Origin: Pseudoxanthomonas sp. z9
Lineage (GTDB): Bacteria > Pseudomonadota > Gammaproteobacteria > Xanthomonadales > Xanthomonadaceae
Length of the DNA: 64,000 bases
NCBI RefSeq assembly: GCF_006542425.1
Contig: NZ_VFID01000007.1
Span: 1 to 64,000 of the forward strand
Reading direction: 5' to 3'
Shown: positions 18,446 through 29,998 of the stretch, piece by piece
Layout of the letters: each line of letters begins with the position of its first letter
Position numbering within the stretch: position 1 is the stretch's first letter
The notes under the pieces: model-generated
What the model was told of the DNA's origin: nothing
Databases searched by the model: none
What the model saw: only the letters and a program-made list of their open reading frames with translations
Made by a program: the position numbers and the translations under genes

Positions 18446-18939
18446 AAGCCTTACGTGTTTCGCTGGTCGCCCTGCTGGTCGCCGGTTGCGCCCAGCCGCT
18501 GGCCAGCGTCGAACCGGTCGACCCGGACGCCGGCCAGCAATGCGAACTGGACGGCATGGTGCTGCGCGACTATCCCGGCCCGAAGGGCCAGATCCGCTAC
18601 GCCGATGGCAAGGTGGAGTACTACTGCGACACCCTCGAACTGCTGTCGATCACCCTGCAGCCCGAACAGGTGCGCAAGGTCGCCGGCGTCTATGTCCAGG
18701 ACATGGGCAAGACCGACTGGGACGTGCCGAAGGGCCACTGGATCGACGCCACCACCGCGTTCTATGTGCAGGGCTCCTCGCGCACCGGCAGCATGGGACC
18801 GACCTTCGCCAGCTTCGCCAGCCGCGAGGACGCGGACAGGTTCGCCGCCGCCCATGGCGGCAAGGTCCTGGCCTTCGCCGACATCAGCGCGGACATGGTC
18901 CAGCTGGACGGTGGTGCCAGCCACGACATGCACGGATGA
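18442..18939 (+). CDS. nosL: NosL, outer-membrane copper chaperone lipoprotein
   Basis: A 165-residue lipoprotein (lipobox LLVAGC). NosL binds Cu(I) and supplies it to NosZ. The mature protein has the family segments CELDGMVLRDYPGPKGQI, YCDTLELL and YVQDMGKTDW, giving Cys/Met copper-ligand candidates. The start overlaps nosY by ATGA. An alternative ATG at 18430 would add four residues and overlap nosY more, so the shorter start is preferred. Confidence 0.94.
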   Translation: MKALRVSLVALLVAGCAQPLASVEPVDPDAGQQCELDGMVLRDYPGPKGQIRYADGKVEYYCDTLELLSITLQPEQVRKVAGVYVQDMGKTDWDVPKGHWIDATTAFYVQGSSRTGSMGPTFASFASREDADRFAAAHGGKVLAFADISADMVQLDGGASHDMHG

Positions 18940-18948
18940 GGCGCTGAC

Positions 18949-19581
18949 ATGGATCCCTTCTTCACCGGCATCGAACCCGCTGTCGCCACCCGCATGGCCG
19001 GCCTGTCCCGGCAGATGTTCGAACTGCGCGAGCGGCACAAGGAGCTGCTGGAACAACTGGACTGCGAAGACGCGGGCGCCGTGCTCGCGGCGATCCGCGC
19101 GGGCCGCCTGCCCGAACATCCCGGCTACGAGGCGTGGCTGGCGCTGGAACTCATGCGCGAGCGCCAGCAGGCCGCGCGCGAACTGCTGGACTGGCATTGC
19201 CGGCATATCCGCGACGACGCGGAGTGGCCGGCGATCGCCGATGGCGTTCCGGACGATCTGCCGGCCGCGTTCCTGGCCCATCCGCCCGAACGGCACCTGG
19301 ACGGGCTCGGCCTGCGCGGCGAGGATGGACTGGAAGTGCTGGCGCGCGTACTGACGCCGCGCGACTGGTCGTTCGAATGGCGGCGCGGCGAGCGGTCGTG
19401 GCGGCTCGATACCGCGCCGGTGTCGCACGCCGGCCTGGCTGTTGGCAGTCCACACCTGCACCTGCCCGACGGCGCGGTCATCGCGCCGGATCTGGACATC
19501 CAGGCCGACGTTCGCAAGCACGTGTTCGAGATCGTTCTCCAGGCCATCGCCGATGGACGCCTGCCATCCTCCAGCGAATGA
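18949..19581 (+). CDS. Unknown protein encoded inside the nos operon
   Basis: A 210-residue protein without signal peptide or membrane segment, so probably cytoplasmic. The N-terminal half is rich in Glu/Arg/Leu and likely helical (residues about 10-90). The second half has aromatic and charged patches such as DWSFEWRRGERSWRLD, followed by SPHLHLPDGAVIAPDLDI. No family was recognised. It lies 9 bases after nosL and just before apbE, all on one strand, so it is probably co-expressed with N2O reduction genes. A role in maturation or electron supply is possible but is inferred from position alone. Confidence 0.75.
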   Translation: MDPFFTGIEPAVATRMAGLSRQMFELRERHKELLEQLDCEDAGAVLAAIRAGRLPEHPGYEAWLALELMRERQQAARELLDWHCRHIRDDAEWPAIADGVPDDLPAAFLAHPPERHLDGLGLRGEDGLEVLARVLTPRDWSFEWRRGERSWRLDTAPVSHAGLAVGSPHLHLPDGAVIAPDLDIQADVRKHVFEIVLQAIADGRLPSSSE

Positions 19582-19609
19582 TCGAGTACCAGGTCATCGG
19601 CCGGCCGGC

Positions 19610-20761
19610 GTGAACACCGCGCCACGCCCGCGCGTCTGGCAGGGCGTGCTCGCCTGTGCGGTGACCGCGGTGCTGATCACCGCCGCGATGCTGTGGTGGC
19701 GTCCGCGGGTGGAAGCGCGCGGGGAGTACCTGGCCTTCGGCACCCGGGTCTCGGTGCAACTGCGCGCACCGAACCGGGAGGCCGCCGATCGCGCCCTGGC
19801 CGCCATCGGCCCGCTGCTGATCCACGACCACCGCGCCTGGCATCCGTGGGAGCCCAGCGACCTCACCCGCCTCAATGCCGCGCTGGCGGAAGGCCGTCCG
19901 CACCGGGTCGGGCGCGACATCGCCGGCCTGATCCGGGCCGCCGCGATCGGCGACGCGCGCAGCGACGGCCTGTTCAATCCCGCCGCCGGCCGGCTCATCG
20001 CCGCCTGGGGATTCCACACCAGCCAATATCCGGTACGCACCGCCGCACCGACCGAGCAGCAGGTGGCCGCGCTGCGCGCGGCGATGCCGCGCATGCGCGA
20101 GATACAGGTCGATGCGCAGGGGATCGTCACGTCCCGCCGCCGCGAGGTGCAACTGGATTTCAACGGCCTGGCCGAAGGCTACGCGGCCGCGCAGATGCGC
20201 CAACTGCTGCGCGCGGAAGGGGTCGACGACGCGCTGCTCTACGTCGGCGGTTTCGTCCTGGCGATGGGCCGCGACGGCCACCGTCCCTGGACCGCCGGCG
20301 TGCGCGGTCCGGGCGGCGTGCTCGGGGCGATCGATCTGCGCGACGGCGAGGCGCTGTCCTCGTCGGGCGACTACCAGCGCCGCCGCGCCGGCACGCGCCA
20401 GGACGGCGGTCATATCGTCGACACGCGCAGTGGCCGACCCGGGCAGGCCAGCGCCGCCGCCAGCGTGATCGCCATCGACCCGGTGCTGGCGGACATGGCC
20501 GCGACCGCGCTGATGGTGGCCGGGCCGACCGGCTTCGATGCAACGGTCCGGCGCATGCACCTGAACTGCGCGCTGCTGGTCAGCCACGAAGGCGAGGTGC
20601 TGATCACCCCCGCCCTGCGTGACCGCCTGCGCCTGCACGACGGCACCGCCGCCGGCGTCCTTCGCCTGCGCCCGGGCGCCGATGCAGGCGGCTGCGACGC
20701 GACCGGCGGACGGCCGCCGATTCCGATCGAACTGCCGTCCGCCTCCGCCCGGCGCCCTTAA
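19610..20761 (+). CDS. apbE: FAD:protein FMN transferase (ApbE/NosX type)
   Basis: A 383-residue protein with an N-terminal membrane anchor or signal (residues about 8-26). ApbE motifs are present: DFNGLAEGYAAAQM, LYVGGFVLAMG, SSSGDYQRR, GHIVDTRSGRP and DMAATALMVAGP. The enzyme transfers FMN from FAD to a Thr in target proteins, and the NosR site in the same operon is the obvious target. This role is known as NosX in denitrifiers. The GTG at 19610 is chosen because it starts right before the membrane anchor. Earlier in-frame ATGs lie within the upstream gene. Confidence 0.9.
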   Translation: MNTAPRPRVWQGVLACAVTAVLITAAMLWWRPRVEARGEYLAFGTRVSVQLRAPNREAADRALAAIGPLLIHDHRAWHPWEPSDLTRLNAALAEGRPHRVGRDIAGLIRAAAIGDARSDGLFNPAAGRLIAAWGFHTSQYPVRTAAPTEQQVAALRAAMPRMREIQVDAQGIVTSRRREVQLDFNGLAEGYAAAQMRQLLRAEGVDDALLYVGGFVLAMGRDGHRPWTAGVRGPGGVLGAIDLRDGEALSSSGDYQRRRAGTRQDGGHIVDTRSGRPGQASAAASVIAIDPVLADMAATALMVAGPTGFDATVRRMHLNCALLVSHEGEVLITPALRDRLRLHDGTAAGVLRLRPGADAGGCDATGGRPPIPIELPSASARRP

Positions 20762-20997
20762 CCGGCGAGGAAACGCGCCAGCCCCGCCACGTCGAACGGC
20801 CAATCCAGTTCGGCCCCGTCCGCGCGGCGCAGGACCGGCACCCGCACGCCGTAGCGCGCTTCCAGATCGTCGTCGCCATCGATGAACGCACTCTCGAAAT
20901 CCGGCACCCGCGCCTCGGCCAGCACGGCCAGGGCCAGGTCGCACAGATGGCAATCGTCGCGCTGGTAGAGGGTCAGGGCTGGGGACAAGGGTGCCAT
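20758..20997 (-). CDS. Glutaredoxin-like (thioredoxin-fold) small protein
   Basis: A 79-residue protein with an early redox motif CHLC in [15 protein letters not shown] typical small thioredoxin fold follows, with a cis-Pro segment [12 protein letters not shown]. The family (DUF836/glutaredoxin-like) is widespread and of uncertain function. Its stop overlaps the stop of apbE by two bases, in convergent orientation. The ATG at 20997 is preferred because further upstream the frame is antisense to sdaA. Confidence 0.85.
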   Translation of the reverse strand: MAPLSPALTLYQRDDCHLCDLALAVLAEARVPDFESAFIDGDDDLEARYGVRVPVLRRADGAELDWPFDVAGLARFLAG

Positions 20998-21061
20998 CTC
21001 CGGATCCGATCTGTTGCGTCGCGGGAGCGGCTTTCGCCGGCGACGGCATAGAATACGCGCC

Positions 21062-22444
<1,383 letters not shown>

Positions 22445-22460
22445 CGGAATCCGGCGGCGC

Positions 22461-22525
22461 GTAGAGCGGAGCTCGCTCCGCTGCCCTTCTCTCCAAACCT
22501 TCCCGCAAGCCGGGCAAGCCCGGCT
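22461..22525. repeat. GTAG-type REP pair
   Basis: A GTAG followed by the stem agcggag/ctccgct (22465-22482) is paired with an inverted unit agccgggc/gcccggct (22508-22525). They lie between the convergent sdaA and hom genes. The right unit is followed on the plus strand by ctat, so read from the minus strand it begins ATAG. That TAG is the stop codon of hom. The pair may also act as a terminator or stabiliser for both transcripts. Confidence 0.75.
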
Positions 22526-23605
22526 CTATGCTCGCGCGGTGATGGCCAGCACGTCGTCCAGCAGCGCGGCCGCGGTCACTTCCGCGCCCGCGCCGGGGCC
22601 CTGCACCACCAGCGGCTGGTCCGGATAGCGGTCGCTGAAGATCGCGACCCGGTTGTCGGTGCCGCCGCCGCCGCACAGCGGATGATCCGCGGCCAGCGTG
22701 CGCAGTCCGACGCTGGCGCCTTCGGCGTCGAAACGCCCCAGGAAACGCAGCTTTTCGCCGTTGCGGTAGGCCTCGCGGAAATGCGCGCCCAGCGGCGCGT
22801 CGAACTGGCCAAGCGCCTCGTCCAGCTCGGCGATCGTCAACGTTGCCAATGCCGCCGGCACCAGCGACTCGACCTTCACGTCTTCCGACTGCAACGGCAG
22901 GCCGGCCGCCCGCGCCAGGATCAACAGCTTGCGGCGCACGTCCTCGCCGGACAGATCGATGCGCGGATCCGGCTCGGTATAGCCGGCCTCGCGCGCCTGG
23001 CGCACAAAGCCGGAGAACGGCCGCATGCCGTCGTAATGATTGAACAGCCACGCCAGCGAACCGGACAGCACGCCTTCCACCCGATGGATGCGATCGCCGC
23101 CGGCGACCAGCGCGCGCAGGCTGCGCAGCAGCGGCAGGCCCGCGCCGACCGTGGCGCTGTCGCCGTAGTGCGCACCCGAATCCCGGCGCGCGCGCTGGAT
23201 GGCCTGTGCACGCACCAGCGCGCCGCCGTTGCCCAGCTTGTTGGCGGTGACCACGTGGATGCCGCGCGCCAGCCACTCGGCATGCCAGTCGGCCACCGCG
23301 TCGCTGGCGGTGGCGTCGACGATGATGTCGCCGTCGCGCAGCGATTCGGCTTCCGCCCACGGCGGCAGCTCCGCGTCGCGCGCCGGCGCGGCACGGGCGG
23401 CGTCCAGCGCATCGACAGGCGCCGCCGCGCAGGCCTGCACGCTGCGCGAGTTGGCCAGCCAGGCGAACTCGGGCAGGCCCTCGACGCGCTCGCTCAGACG
23501 AGCGTAGCGATCCACGAACGCGCTGCCGACCACGCCGGTACCCAGCAGCGCCAGGCGCGGCGAAGGCCGGCGGCGCGCCGCCGGAAGCTGGACGACCGCG
23601 CTCAT
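22526..23605 (-). CDS. hom: Homoserine dehydrogenase
   Basis: A 359-residue NAD(P)-dependent enzyme reducing aspartate semialdehyde to homoserine. The Rossmann motif LALLGTGVVGSAF lies near residue 20. Catalytic-domain motifs follow: TANKLGNGG, ATVGAGLPLL, GVLSGSLAWLF and EPDPRIDLSGEDVRRKLLIL. It lacks an aspartokinase domain. The start overlaps the metB stop as ATGA, so the operon order is metX-metB-hom. The TAG stop falls in the adjacent REP element. Confidence 0.94.
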   Translation of the reverse strand: MSAVVQLPAARRRPSPRLALLGTGVVGSAFVDRYARLSERVEGLPEFAWLANSRSVQACAAAPVDALDAARAAPARDAELPPWAEAESLRDGDIIVDATASDAVADWHAEWLARGIHVVTANKLGNGGALVRAQAIQRARRDSGAHYGDSATVGAGLPLLRSLRALVAGGDRIHRVEGVLSGSLAWLFNHYDGMRPFSGFVRQAREAGYTEPDPRIDLSGEDVRRKLLILARAAGLPLQSEDVKVESLVPAALATLTIAELDEALGQFDAPLGAHFREAYRNGEKLRFLGRFDAEGASVGLRTLAADHPLCGGGGTDNRVAIFSDRYPDQPLVVQGPGAGAEVTAAALLDDVLAITARA

Positions 23606-24822
23606 GCGTCGGCGAGTTTTCGATCGGCCTCCACGGCGGCGCGCTGCGCGCGCGCCAGGCCGGCGGACAGATCGGCCAGCAGGTCCTCGGTCGCCTCGAT
23701 GCCGACCGACAGGCGCAGCAGGCCATCGGAAATGCCCGCCTTGGCGCGCGCTTCGGCGGTCATCGCCGCATGCGTCATCGAAGCCGGATGCGCGACCAGG
23801 CTCTCGACGCCGCCCAGCGATTCGGCCAGGGTGAAATAGCGCAGACCTTCCACGAACGCGCGCACGGCCGCTTCGCCGCCATGCAGTTCCACGCTCAGCA
23901 TCGCGCCGAAGCCCTTCTGCTGGCGCGCCGCCAGCGCATGACCCGGGTGCGAGGCCAGGCCGGGGAAGTACACCTTCGACACCGCCGGATGATGCTCCAG
24001 CAGGCCGGCGATGGTGTCGGCGTTCTCCTGGTGCACGCGCAGGCGCGCGTCCAGCGTGCGCAGGCCGCGCAGGGTCAGGAAGCTGTCGAACGGCGAGCCG
24101 GTCAGGCCCAGCGCGTTGGCCCACCACACCAGTTGCTGGTGCACGTCCGGATCGCGCGCGACCACCGCGCCGCCGACCACGTCGCTGTGACCGTTGATGT
24201 ACTTGGTGGTCGAGTGCACCACCAGGTCCGCGCCGAACTCGATCGGCTTCTGCAAGGCTGGCGAGAGGAAGGTGTTGTCGACCACGGTCAGCGCGCCGGC
24301 CTTGTGCGCGGCGTCGATGACGAAACGCAGGTCGGTGATGCGCAGCAGCGGGTTGGAGGGCGTCTCGATCAGCACCAGCCGCGGCGACTGCGCCAGCGCG
24401 TCGGCCAGCGAGCGCGGGTCGGTCAGGTCGGCGGTGATCAGTTCGAAGTGGCCCTTCTTGGCCAACGCGTTGAACAGGCGCCAGCTGCCGCCGTAGGCGT
24501 CATGCGGCACCACCAGCCGATCGCCCGGCTGCAGCAGCGCATTGAGGACCAGGTTGATCGCGCCCATGCCGGTGGAGGTGATCACGCCGCCGGCGCCGCC
24601 TTCCAGTTCGGCCAGCGCCTCGCCCAGCAGATCCCGGGTCGGGTTGCCGCTGCGGGTGTAGTCGTACTCGCGCTTGTTGCCGAAGCCGTCGAAGCTGAAG
24701 TTCGACGACAGCACGATGGGGGGCGTCACCGCGCCATAGGCGGTATCGCGGTCGATGCCGGCGCGAACGGCGGCGGTGGCGGGACGACAGGGGTGGTCGC
24801 CGGCGGCTTCGAACTGGCTCAT
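23602..24822 (-). CDS. metB: Cystathionine gamma-synthase / O-succinylhomoserine lyase
   Basis: A 406-residue PLP enzyme of the Cys/Met metabolism family. The PLP lysine is Lys207 in VVHSTTKYINGHSD. Other marks are YDYTRSGNPTRDLLGEALAELEGG near the N-terminus, LIETPSNPLLRITD, and SLGGVESLVAHPASMTHA near the C-terminus. It couples activated homoserine to cysteine (or sulfide) in methionine synthesis. The stop overlaps hom, and the start overlaps the metX stop by 4 bases. Family members differ in substrate, so gamma-synthase is the likeliest but not the only choice. Confidence 0.92.
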   Translation of the reverse strand: MSQFEAAGDHPCRPATAAVRAGIDRDTAYGAVTPPIVLSSNFSFDGFGNKREYDYTRSGNPTRDLLGEALAELEGGAGGVITSTGMGAINLVLNALLQPGDRLVVPHDAYGGSWRLFNALAKKGHFELITADLTDPRSLADALAQSPRLVLIETPSNPLLRITDLRFVIDAAHKAGALTVVDNTFLSPALQKPIEFGADLVVHSTTKYINGHSDVVGGAVVARDPDVHQQLVWWANALGLTGSPFDSFLTLRGLRTLDARLRVHQENADTIAGLLEHHPAVSKVYFPGLASHPGHALAARQQKGFGAMLSVELHGGEAAVRAFVEGLRYFTLAESLGGVESLVAHPASMTHAAMTAEARAKAGISDGLLRLSVGIEATEDLLADLSAGLARAQRAAVEADRKLADA

Positions 24823-25865
24823 GCGTTTTCTCCGTTGCCGCGCAGGGCAGTGCTGAGGATCGCGTCGATGCGATCGGTTTCTTTCAGGAAGGCGTCGTGG
24901 CCATAGGGCGAGCGCAGCACGCGCAGGTTGCCCCGCGTGCCCAGCCCCTCGACCAGGGCCACGGAATCGGACAGCGGCACCAGCCGGTCACCCTCGACCG
25001 CGACCACCGTGGTGGGCACGCGCACGGCGGCCGGATCGATGCGATGCAGGTCGATGGATTCGGACAGGCGCAGGTAGGCGGTGACCGGGGTGCGCGCCAC
25101 GTACTGCGCGCCGGCGGCGTCCAGGTAGTCCTCGGCGGCGCAGCGCACGCGGCCATGCACGATCTCGGCAGCGGCGTCGAAGCGCTCCTCGAATTCTTCC
25201 GGCGTGCGGTAGCTGAGCATGGCGAACTGGCGCGCCAGCGAAAGTCCTTCCGCGTCGGCGCACTGCAACTGGCCCAGGCTGACCGCGCGGCGCTGCAGCG
25301 CGCGCCAGGCGGCAGCATACGGATGGGCGCGGTGCGCGCCGCTGACCGCCACCAGCTTTGCCAGCCGGGCCGGATGGCGCACCGCCAGTTGCAGGCCGAC
25401 CAGCGCACCGTAGGAATAACCGACGAAGGCATGCAACTGGCGGATGCCCAGCGCGTCCAGCAGCTTGACGATCGCCTCGGCCTGGTCGGCGGTGTCGATG
25501 GGCGCGTCGAGCTTGCCGTCGGCGCCGATGAAATCGATCGCCAGCAGGCAGTGGTGTGCCGGGTCCAGCGCGCGGCCGGTGCCGACCAGATCGTTCAACC
25601 AGCCCTTTTCCGCGAACGTGGCGCTGGCGGCCAGGTGCCGGTGCGCGGAAATGCCGCCGGCGACGAACACCACCGGTGCGTCCACCGCGCCCGACAGTTC
25701 ATAGCGCAGCCGGATCAGGTGCCGGCCCGCGTGGCGCATCTCCAGTTCCAGCGCGATTTCGCCACGGCGGGCGGTGATGCCGTCCTGGGCAAGGAGAACG
25801 GCATCGGCCGTACAGGACGCGGGCAAGGACGACAGGGAAGACGCGGCGGCGGTGGCGAAGCTCAT
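24819..25865 (-). CDS. metX: Homoserine O-acyltransferase (MetX fold, probably succinyl-type)
   Basis: A 348-residue alpha/beta hydrolase-fold acyltransferase. The nucleophile is Ser151 in FVGYSYGALVGLQLA; the Asp is in AVEGDRLVPLSDS and the His in SPYGHDAFL. It activates homoserine for methionine synthesis. Related MetX proteins of Xanthomonadales have been shown to use succinyl-CoA, but this cannot be read from the sequence by eye. The ATG at 25865 is used; the frame extends upstream through the riboswitch and is not coding there. It is the first gene of metX-metB-hom. Confidence 0.92.
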   Translation of the reverse strand: MSFATAAASSLSSLPASCTADAVLLAQDGITARRGEIALELEMRHAGRHLIRLRYELSGAVDAPVVFVAGGISAHRHLAASATFAEKGWLNDLVGTGRALDPAHHCLLAIDFIGADGKLDAPIDTADQAEAIVKLLDALGIRQLHAFVGYSYGALVGLQLAVRHPARLAKLVAVSGAHRAHPYAAAWRALQRRAVSLGQLQCADAEGLSLARQFAMLSYRTPEEFEERFDAAAEIVHGRVRCAAEDYLDAAGAQYVARTPVTAYLRLSESIDLHRIDPAAVRVPTTVVAVEGDRLVPLSDSVALVEGLGTRGNLRVLRSPYGHDAFLKETDRIDAILSTALRGNGENA

Positions 25866-25895
25866 GGCGGTGTCCGGTGAAGAGGGGACTTGCGG

Positions 25896-25942
25896 CCATC
25901 GAGCTTTCGCGGAGCTCGCGTTCGCCGTGCGGAGGCACGGTA
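25896..25942 (-). promoter_or_regulatory. Putative expression platform of the SAM riboswitch
   Basis: Between aptamer and metX start are two hairpins: CCGTGC-CTCC-GCACGG (25925-25940) and GAGCT...AGCTC (25901-25917). Neither is followed by a U-run, so this is not a standard intrinsic terminator. CTCGATGG at 25896-25903 (minus strand) is a perfect complement of CCATCGAG in the 5' strand of the aptamer closing helix, which offers an alternative pairing. Confidence 0.5.
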
Positions 25943-25945
25943 CGA

Positions 25946-26060
25946 ACCATCTTTCGGGCAGACGCAAAGGTCCCCGCAGGATTTGGCACCGACCACGACG
26001 CTTGCGCATCGCTGGTTGCCCCGGCTTCTTCGGGCCTGTCCCTCTGCCGGTCTCGATGGT
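25946..26060 (-). ncRNA. SAM-I (S-box) riboswitch upstream of metX
   Basis: Read on the minus strand, the aptamer starts ACCATC and closes with GATGGT (helix P1). The core contains CAGAGGGACAGGCCCGAAGAAG, GCCGGGGCAACC and, in the downstream junction, GGTGCCAAATCCTGC, ending CCGAAAGATGG. These match the S-box consensus in order and spacing. SAM-I riboswitches lower methionine gene expression when S-adenosylmethionine is abundant, which fits the metX-metB-hom operon. Confidence 0.93.
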
Positions 26061-26067
26061 GACCGGC

Positions 26068-26096
26068 ACTTTGCCAGCGGTTTTTCCCGATGTCAA
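26068..26096 (-). promoter_or_regulatory. Candidate promoter of the metX operon
   Basis: TTGACA (26091-26096) and CAAAGT (26068-26073) are separated by 17 bases on the minus strand. The -35 is perfect and the -10 is weak. Transcription would begin within a few bases of the aptamer 5' end, which supports the assignment. Confidence 0.6.
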
Positions 26097-26174
26097 TCGC
26101 TTTATGCGGATGGAGCGATGGATCTACCGGACTACCCCCTCCCGGCTCCGTGACCCATGCCGCATAATCCCGCG

Positions 26175-27263
26175 ATGACCCGGAAATACCTGTTTGCTGG
26201 CGCCCTGGCCCTGCTGGCCGGTTGCGCCACCCAGAGCCACCACACCTCCCGCCCTCCCGCACCGACGCCGACCACCACCGCCGATGCCATCGTTCCCGAA
26301 GCCTGGGTCTCCGCCCCGGTTCCGGAAGATGAACTGGACTCGTTGGCGGCCTGGCCGACCGAAGACGGACGGGTCTGGCTGATCGCCACCGCCAAGTCCA
26401 GCCATCGCCTGGCGGTCTACGACGGCGACACCGGCGAACGCCTGCGCACGGTGGGCGGCCCGGGCCAGGCAGCGGGACAGTTCAACCGGCCCAACGGCAT
26501 CGCCGTGTTCGGCGACCTGCTGTTCGTCGCCGAGCGAGACAACCACCGGGTGCAGGTGATGCGCCTGCCCGGATTCACCCCGGTGGCGCAGATCGGACAG
26601 GACGCGCTGAAGGTGCCCTACGGGCTCTGGCTGGACGAAACCGGACCCGGCCAGCTGGATCTGTTCGTCACCGACAGCTTCATGGCCGACTTCCGCACCG
26701 GCAAGCTGCCGCCGCTGAGCGAGCTCGACCAGCGCATCAAGCATTTCCGGGTCGAGGAGGACGAGGACGGAAGCGTGCGATGGCGCCTGCTGGGAAGCTT
26801 CGGCGCGACCGACGAGGCCGGCGCCTTGCGCATGGTCGAATCCATCGCCGGGGATCCGCTGCACGATCGGCTGTTGATTGCGGACGAGGATCGCCGGGTC
26901 GGCTCGACCCTGCGCGACTACACCCTGTCCGGCCAATACCGCGGACTCAGCCTTCCCGCGTTCGACGCGGACGCCGAAGGCATCGCGCTGTGGCCCTGCG
27001 CGGTGGATCGCGGCTACTGGATCGCGGTGGACCAGCTCACTCCCACCCTGTTCCGCGTGTTCGATCGCACCAGCCTGGCGCCGCGCGGTATCTTCCGCGG
27101 TGAACAGGTCAGCAACACCGATGGTGAGACCCTTTACGCGGCGTCGACCCGGCGCTTCCCGGCCGGCGCGCTGTTCGCCCTGCACAATGATCAATCACTG
27201 GCCGCGTTCGACCTGCGCGACGTCGCGCGCGCCCTGAACCTTGGAAACGACTGCCTGCCGTGA
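26175..27263 (+). CDS. Phytase-like beta-propeller lipoprotein
   Basis: A 362-residue lipoprotein (lipobox LLAGC, Cys at about residue 16). The rest is a beta-propeller with repeating YxGDTG / FNRPNGIAV / DNHRVQVM-type blades, as in NHL repeats. Proteins of this appearance in Xanthomonadaceae are often annotated as phytase, since the blades also resemble beta-propeller phytases (DELDSLAAWPTEDGRVWLIAT). Catalytic activity cannot be confirmed by eye. The ATG at 26175 gives the cleanest signal. The stop overlaps the next gene start (GTGA), so they form an operon. Confidence 0.75.
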   Translation: MTRKYLFAGALALLAGCATQSHHTSRPPAPTPTTTADAIVPEAWVSAPVPEDELDSLAAWPTEDGRVWLIATAKSSHRLAVYDGDTGERLRTVGGPGQAAGQFNRPNGIAVFGDLLFVAERDNHRVQVMRLPGFTPVAQIGQDALKVPYGLWLDETGPGQLDLFVTDSFMADFRTGKLPPLSELDQRIKHFRVEEDEDGSVRWRLLGSFGATDEAGALRMVESIAGDPLHDRLLIADEDRRVGSTLRDYTLSGQYRGLSLPAFDADAEGIALWPCAVDRGYWIAVDQLTPTLFRVFDRTSLAPRGIFRGEQVSNTDGETLYAASTRRFPAGALFALHNDQSLAAFDLRDVARALNLGNDCLP

Positions 27264-28255
27264 ACCCCGCCCTGCGCACATCCCTGCTTTGCCTCGCCGC
27301 CGCCACGCTGCTCGCTGGCGCCGTCCCGGGCGAGGCGGCACGGCTGTATCGCTGGAAGGACAAGCACGGCTATACCCAGTACGGCGACAAACCGCCGGAG
27401 GCCGGCGAACTGGTGGACGCCAGCGTGGACGTGCTGCGCTTCCACAACACCCCCAGCGCACAGGTGCGGCTGAGGCTGGAACGCAGCGGCCTGCGCTACC
27501 AGGCATGGGCGGACAACCTGCTGCACGGGCCGGTCGAGGTGCGCCTGGGCTTCAAGCGCAACAGCAACGTCGCCGCCCAGCCCGCCCTGCCGGCGACCGC
27601 GGTGGTGCCGGCGCGCAGCAGCGTCATGGTCGCCAGCATTTCCATGCGCGATCCCCTGCGTGGCGGTGATTTCGAATTGGCGCTGGACTCCCTGCCGGGC
27701 GATCCCGCCGCGCACGGCCAGGACTACGAATACCGGCTGCCCTTCGAATACGGGCGGGTGCGGGTGGACCAGGGACCGGGCGGCGGATTCAGCCACAACG
27801 ACGCGCAGAACCTGTACGCCATCGACTTCGCGGTGCCGGTGGGCACGCCCATCCTGGCCGCGCGCGAGGGCATGGTGATGCAGGTGGAGTCCGACTTCGA
27901 CAAGGCCGGCCTGAACCGCGAGCGTTTCGGCGGCCGCGCCAATTTCATCCGCATCGTCCACGGCGACGGCAGCATGGCCGTCTATGCACATCTCAAGCCG
28001 GAAGGCGTGCAGGTCCGCGAGGGCCAGTACGTGCGCAAGGGCCAGCGCATCGGGCTGTCCGGCAACACCGGCTTCAGCACCGCCCCGCACCTGCATTTCG
28101 TGGTCCAGGTGAACCGCGGCATGGCGCTGGAATCCATTCCGTTCAGGATGTTCGGTCCGCTGGGGCAACTCCAGTTCCCCAGCCAGCATGCCGGGTCCGG
28201 CCCCATCGGCCTGCCCGCCGGTACCGCCCCGGCGGGCGCGCCCAACCCGCTATAA
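27260..28255 (+). CDS. M23-family metallopeptidase with DUF4124 N-terminus
   Basis: A 331-residue exported protein from a GTG start that overlaps the phytase-like gene stop. After a signal peptide, residues about 27-60 resemble DUF4124 ([19 protein letters not shown]). The C-terminal LytM/M23 domain has the zinc-site motifs [13 protein letters not shown] and HLHFVV, plus [17 protein letters not shown]23 enzymes cut peptidoglycan cross-links, or regulate amidases when degenerate. Here the metal-binding residues look intact. It acts in the periplasm. Confidence 0.9.
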   Translation: MNPALRTSLLCLAAATLLAGAVPGEAARLYRWKDKHGYTQYGDKPPEAGELVDASVDVLRFHNTPSAQVRLRLERSGLRYQAWADNLLHGPVEVRLGFKRNSNVAAQPALPATAVVPARSSVMVASISMRDPLRGGDFELALDSLPGDPAAHGQDYEYRLPFEYGRVRVDQGPGGGFSHNDAQNLYAIDFAVPVGTPILAAREGMVMQVESDFDKAGLNRERFGGRANFIRIVHGDGSMAVYAHLKPEGVQVREGQYVRKGQRIGLSGNTGFSTAPHLHFVVQVNRGMALESIPFRMFGPLGQLQFPSQHAGSGPIGLPAGTAPAGAPNPL

Positions 28256-28301
28256 TTCGCGACTTTCCCCGTCTCCCAGCGCCCGCGCGGGCGCCGTCGC
28301 C

Positions 28302-29906
<1,605 letters not shown>

Positions 29907-29998
29907 TCCCCGCGCGCCGTCCGTGTTTTCCGGCTCCATGCTGAAGGCGCGGGCGGCGTATGGATGCAGCGCTTGCTGCGTTGCGGTAACGTCCACGC

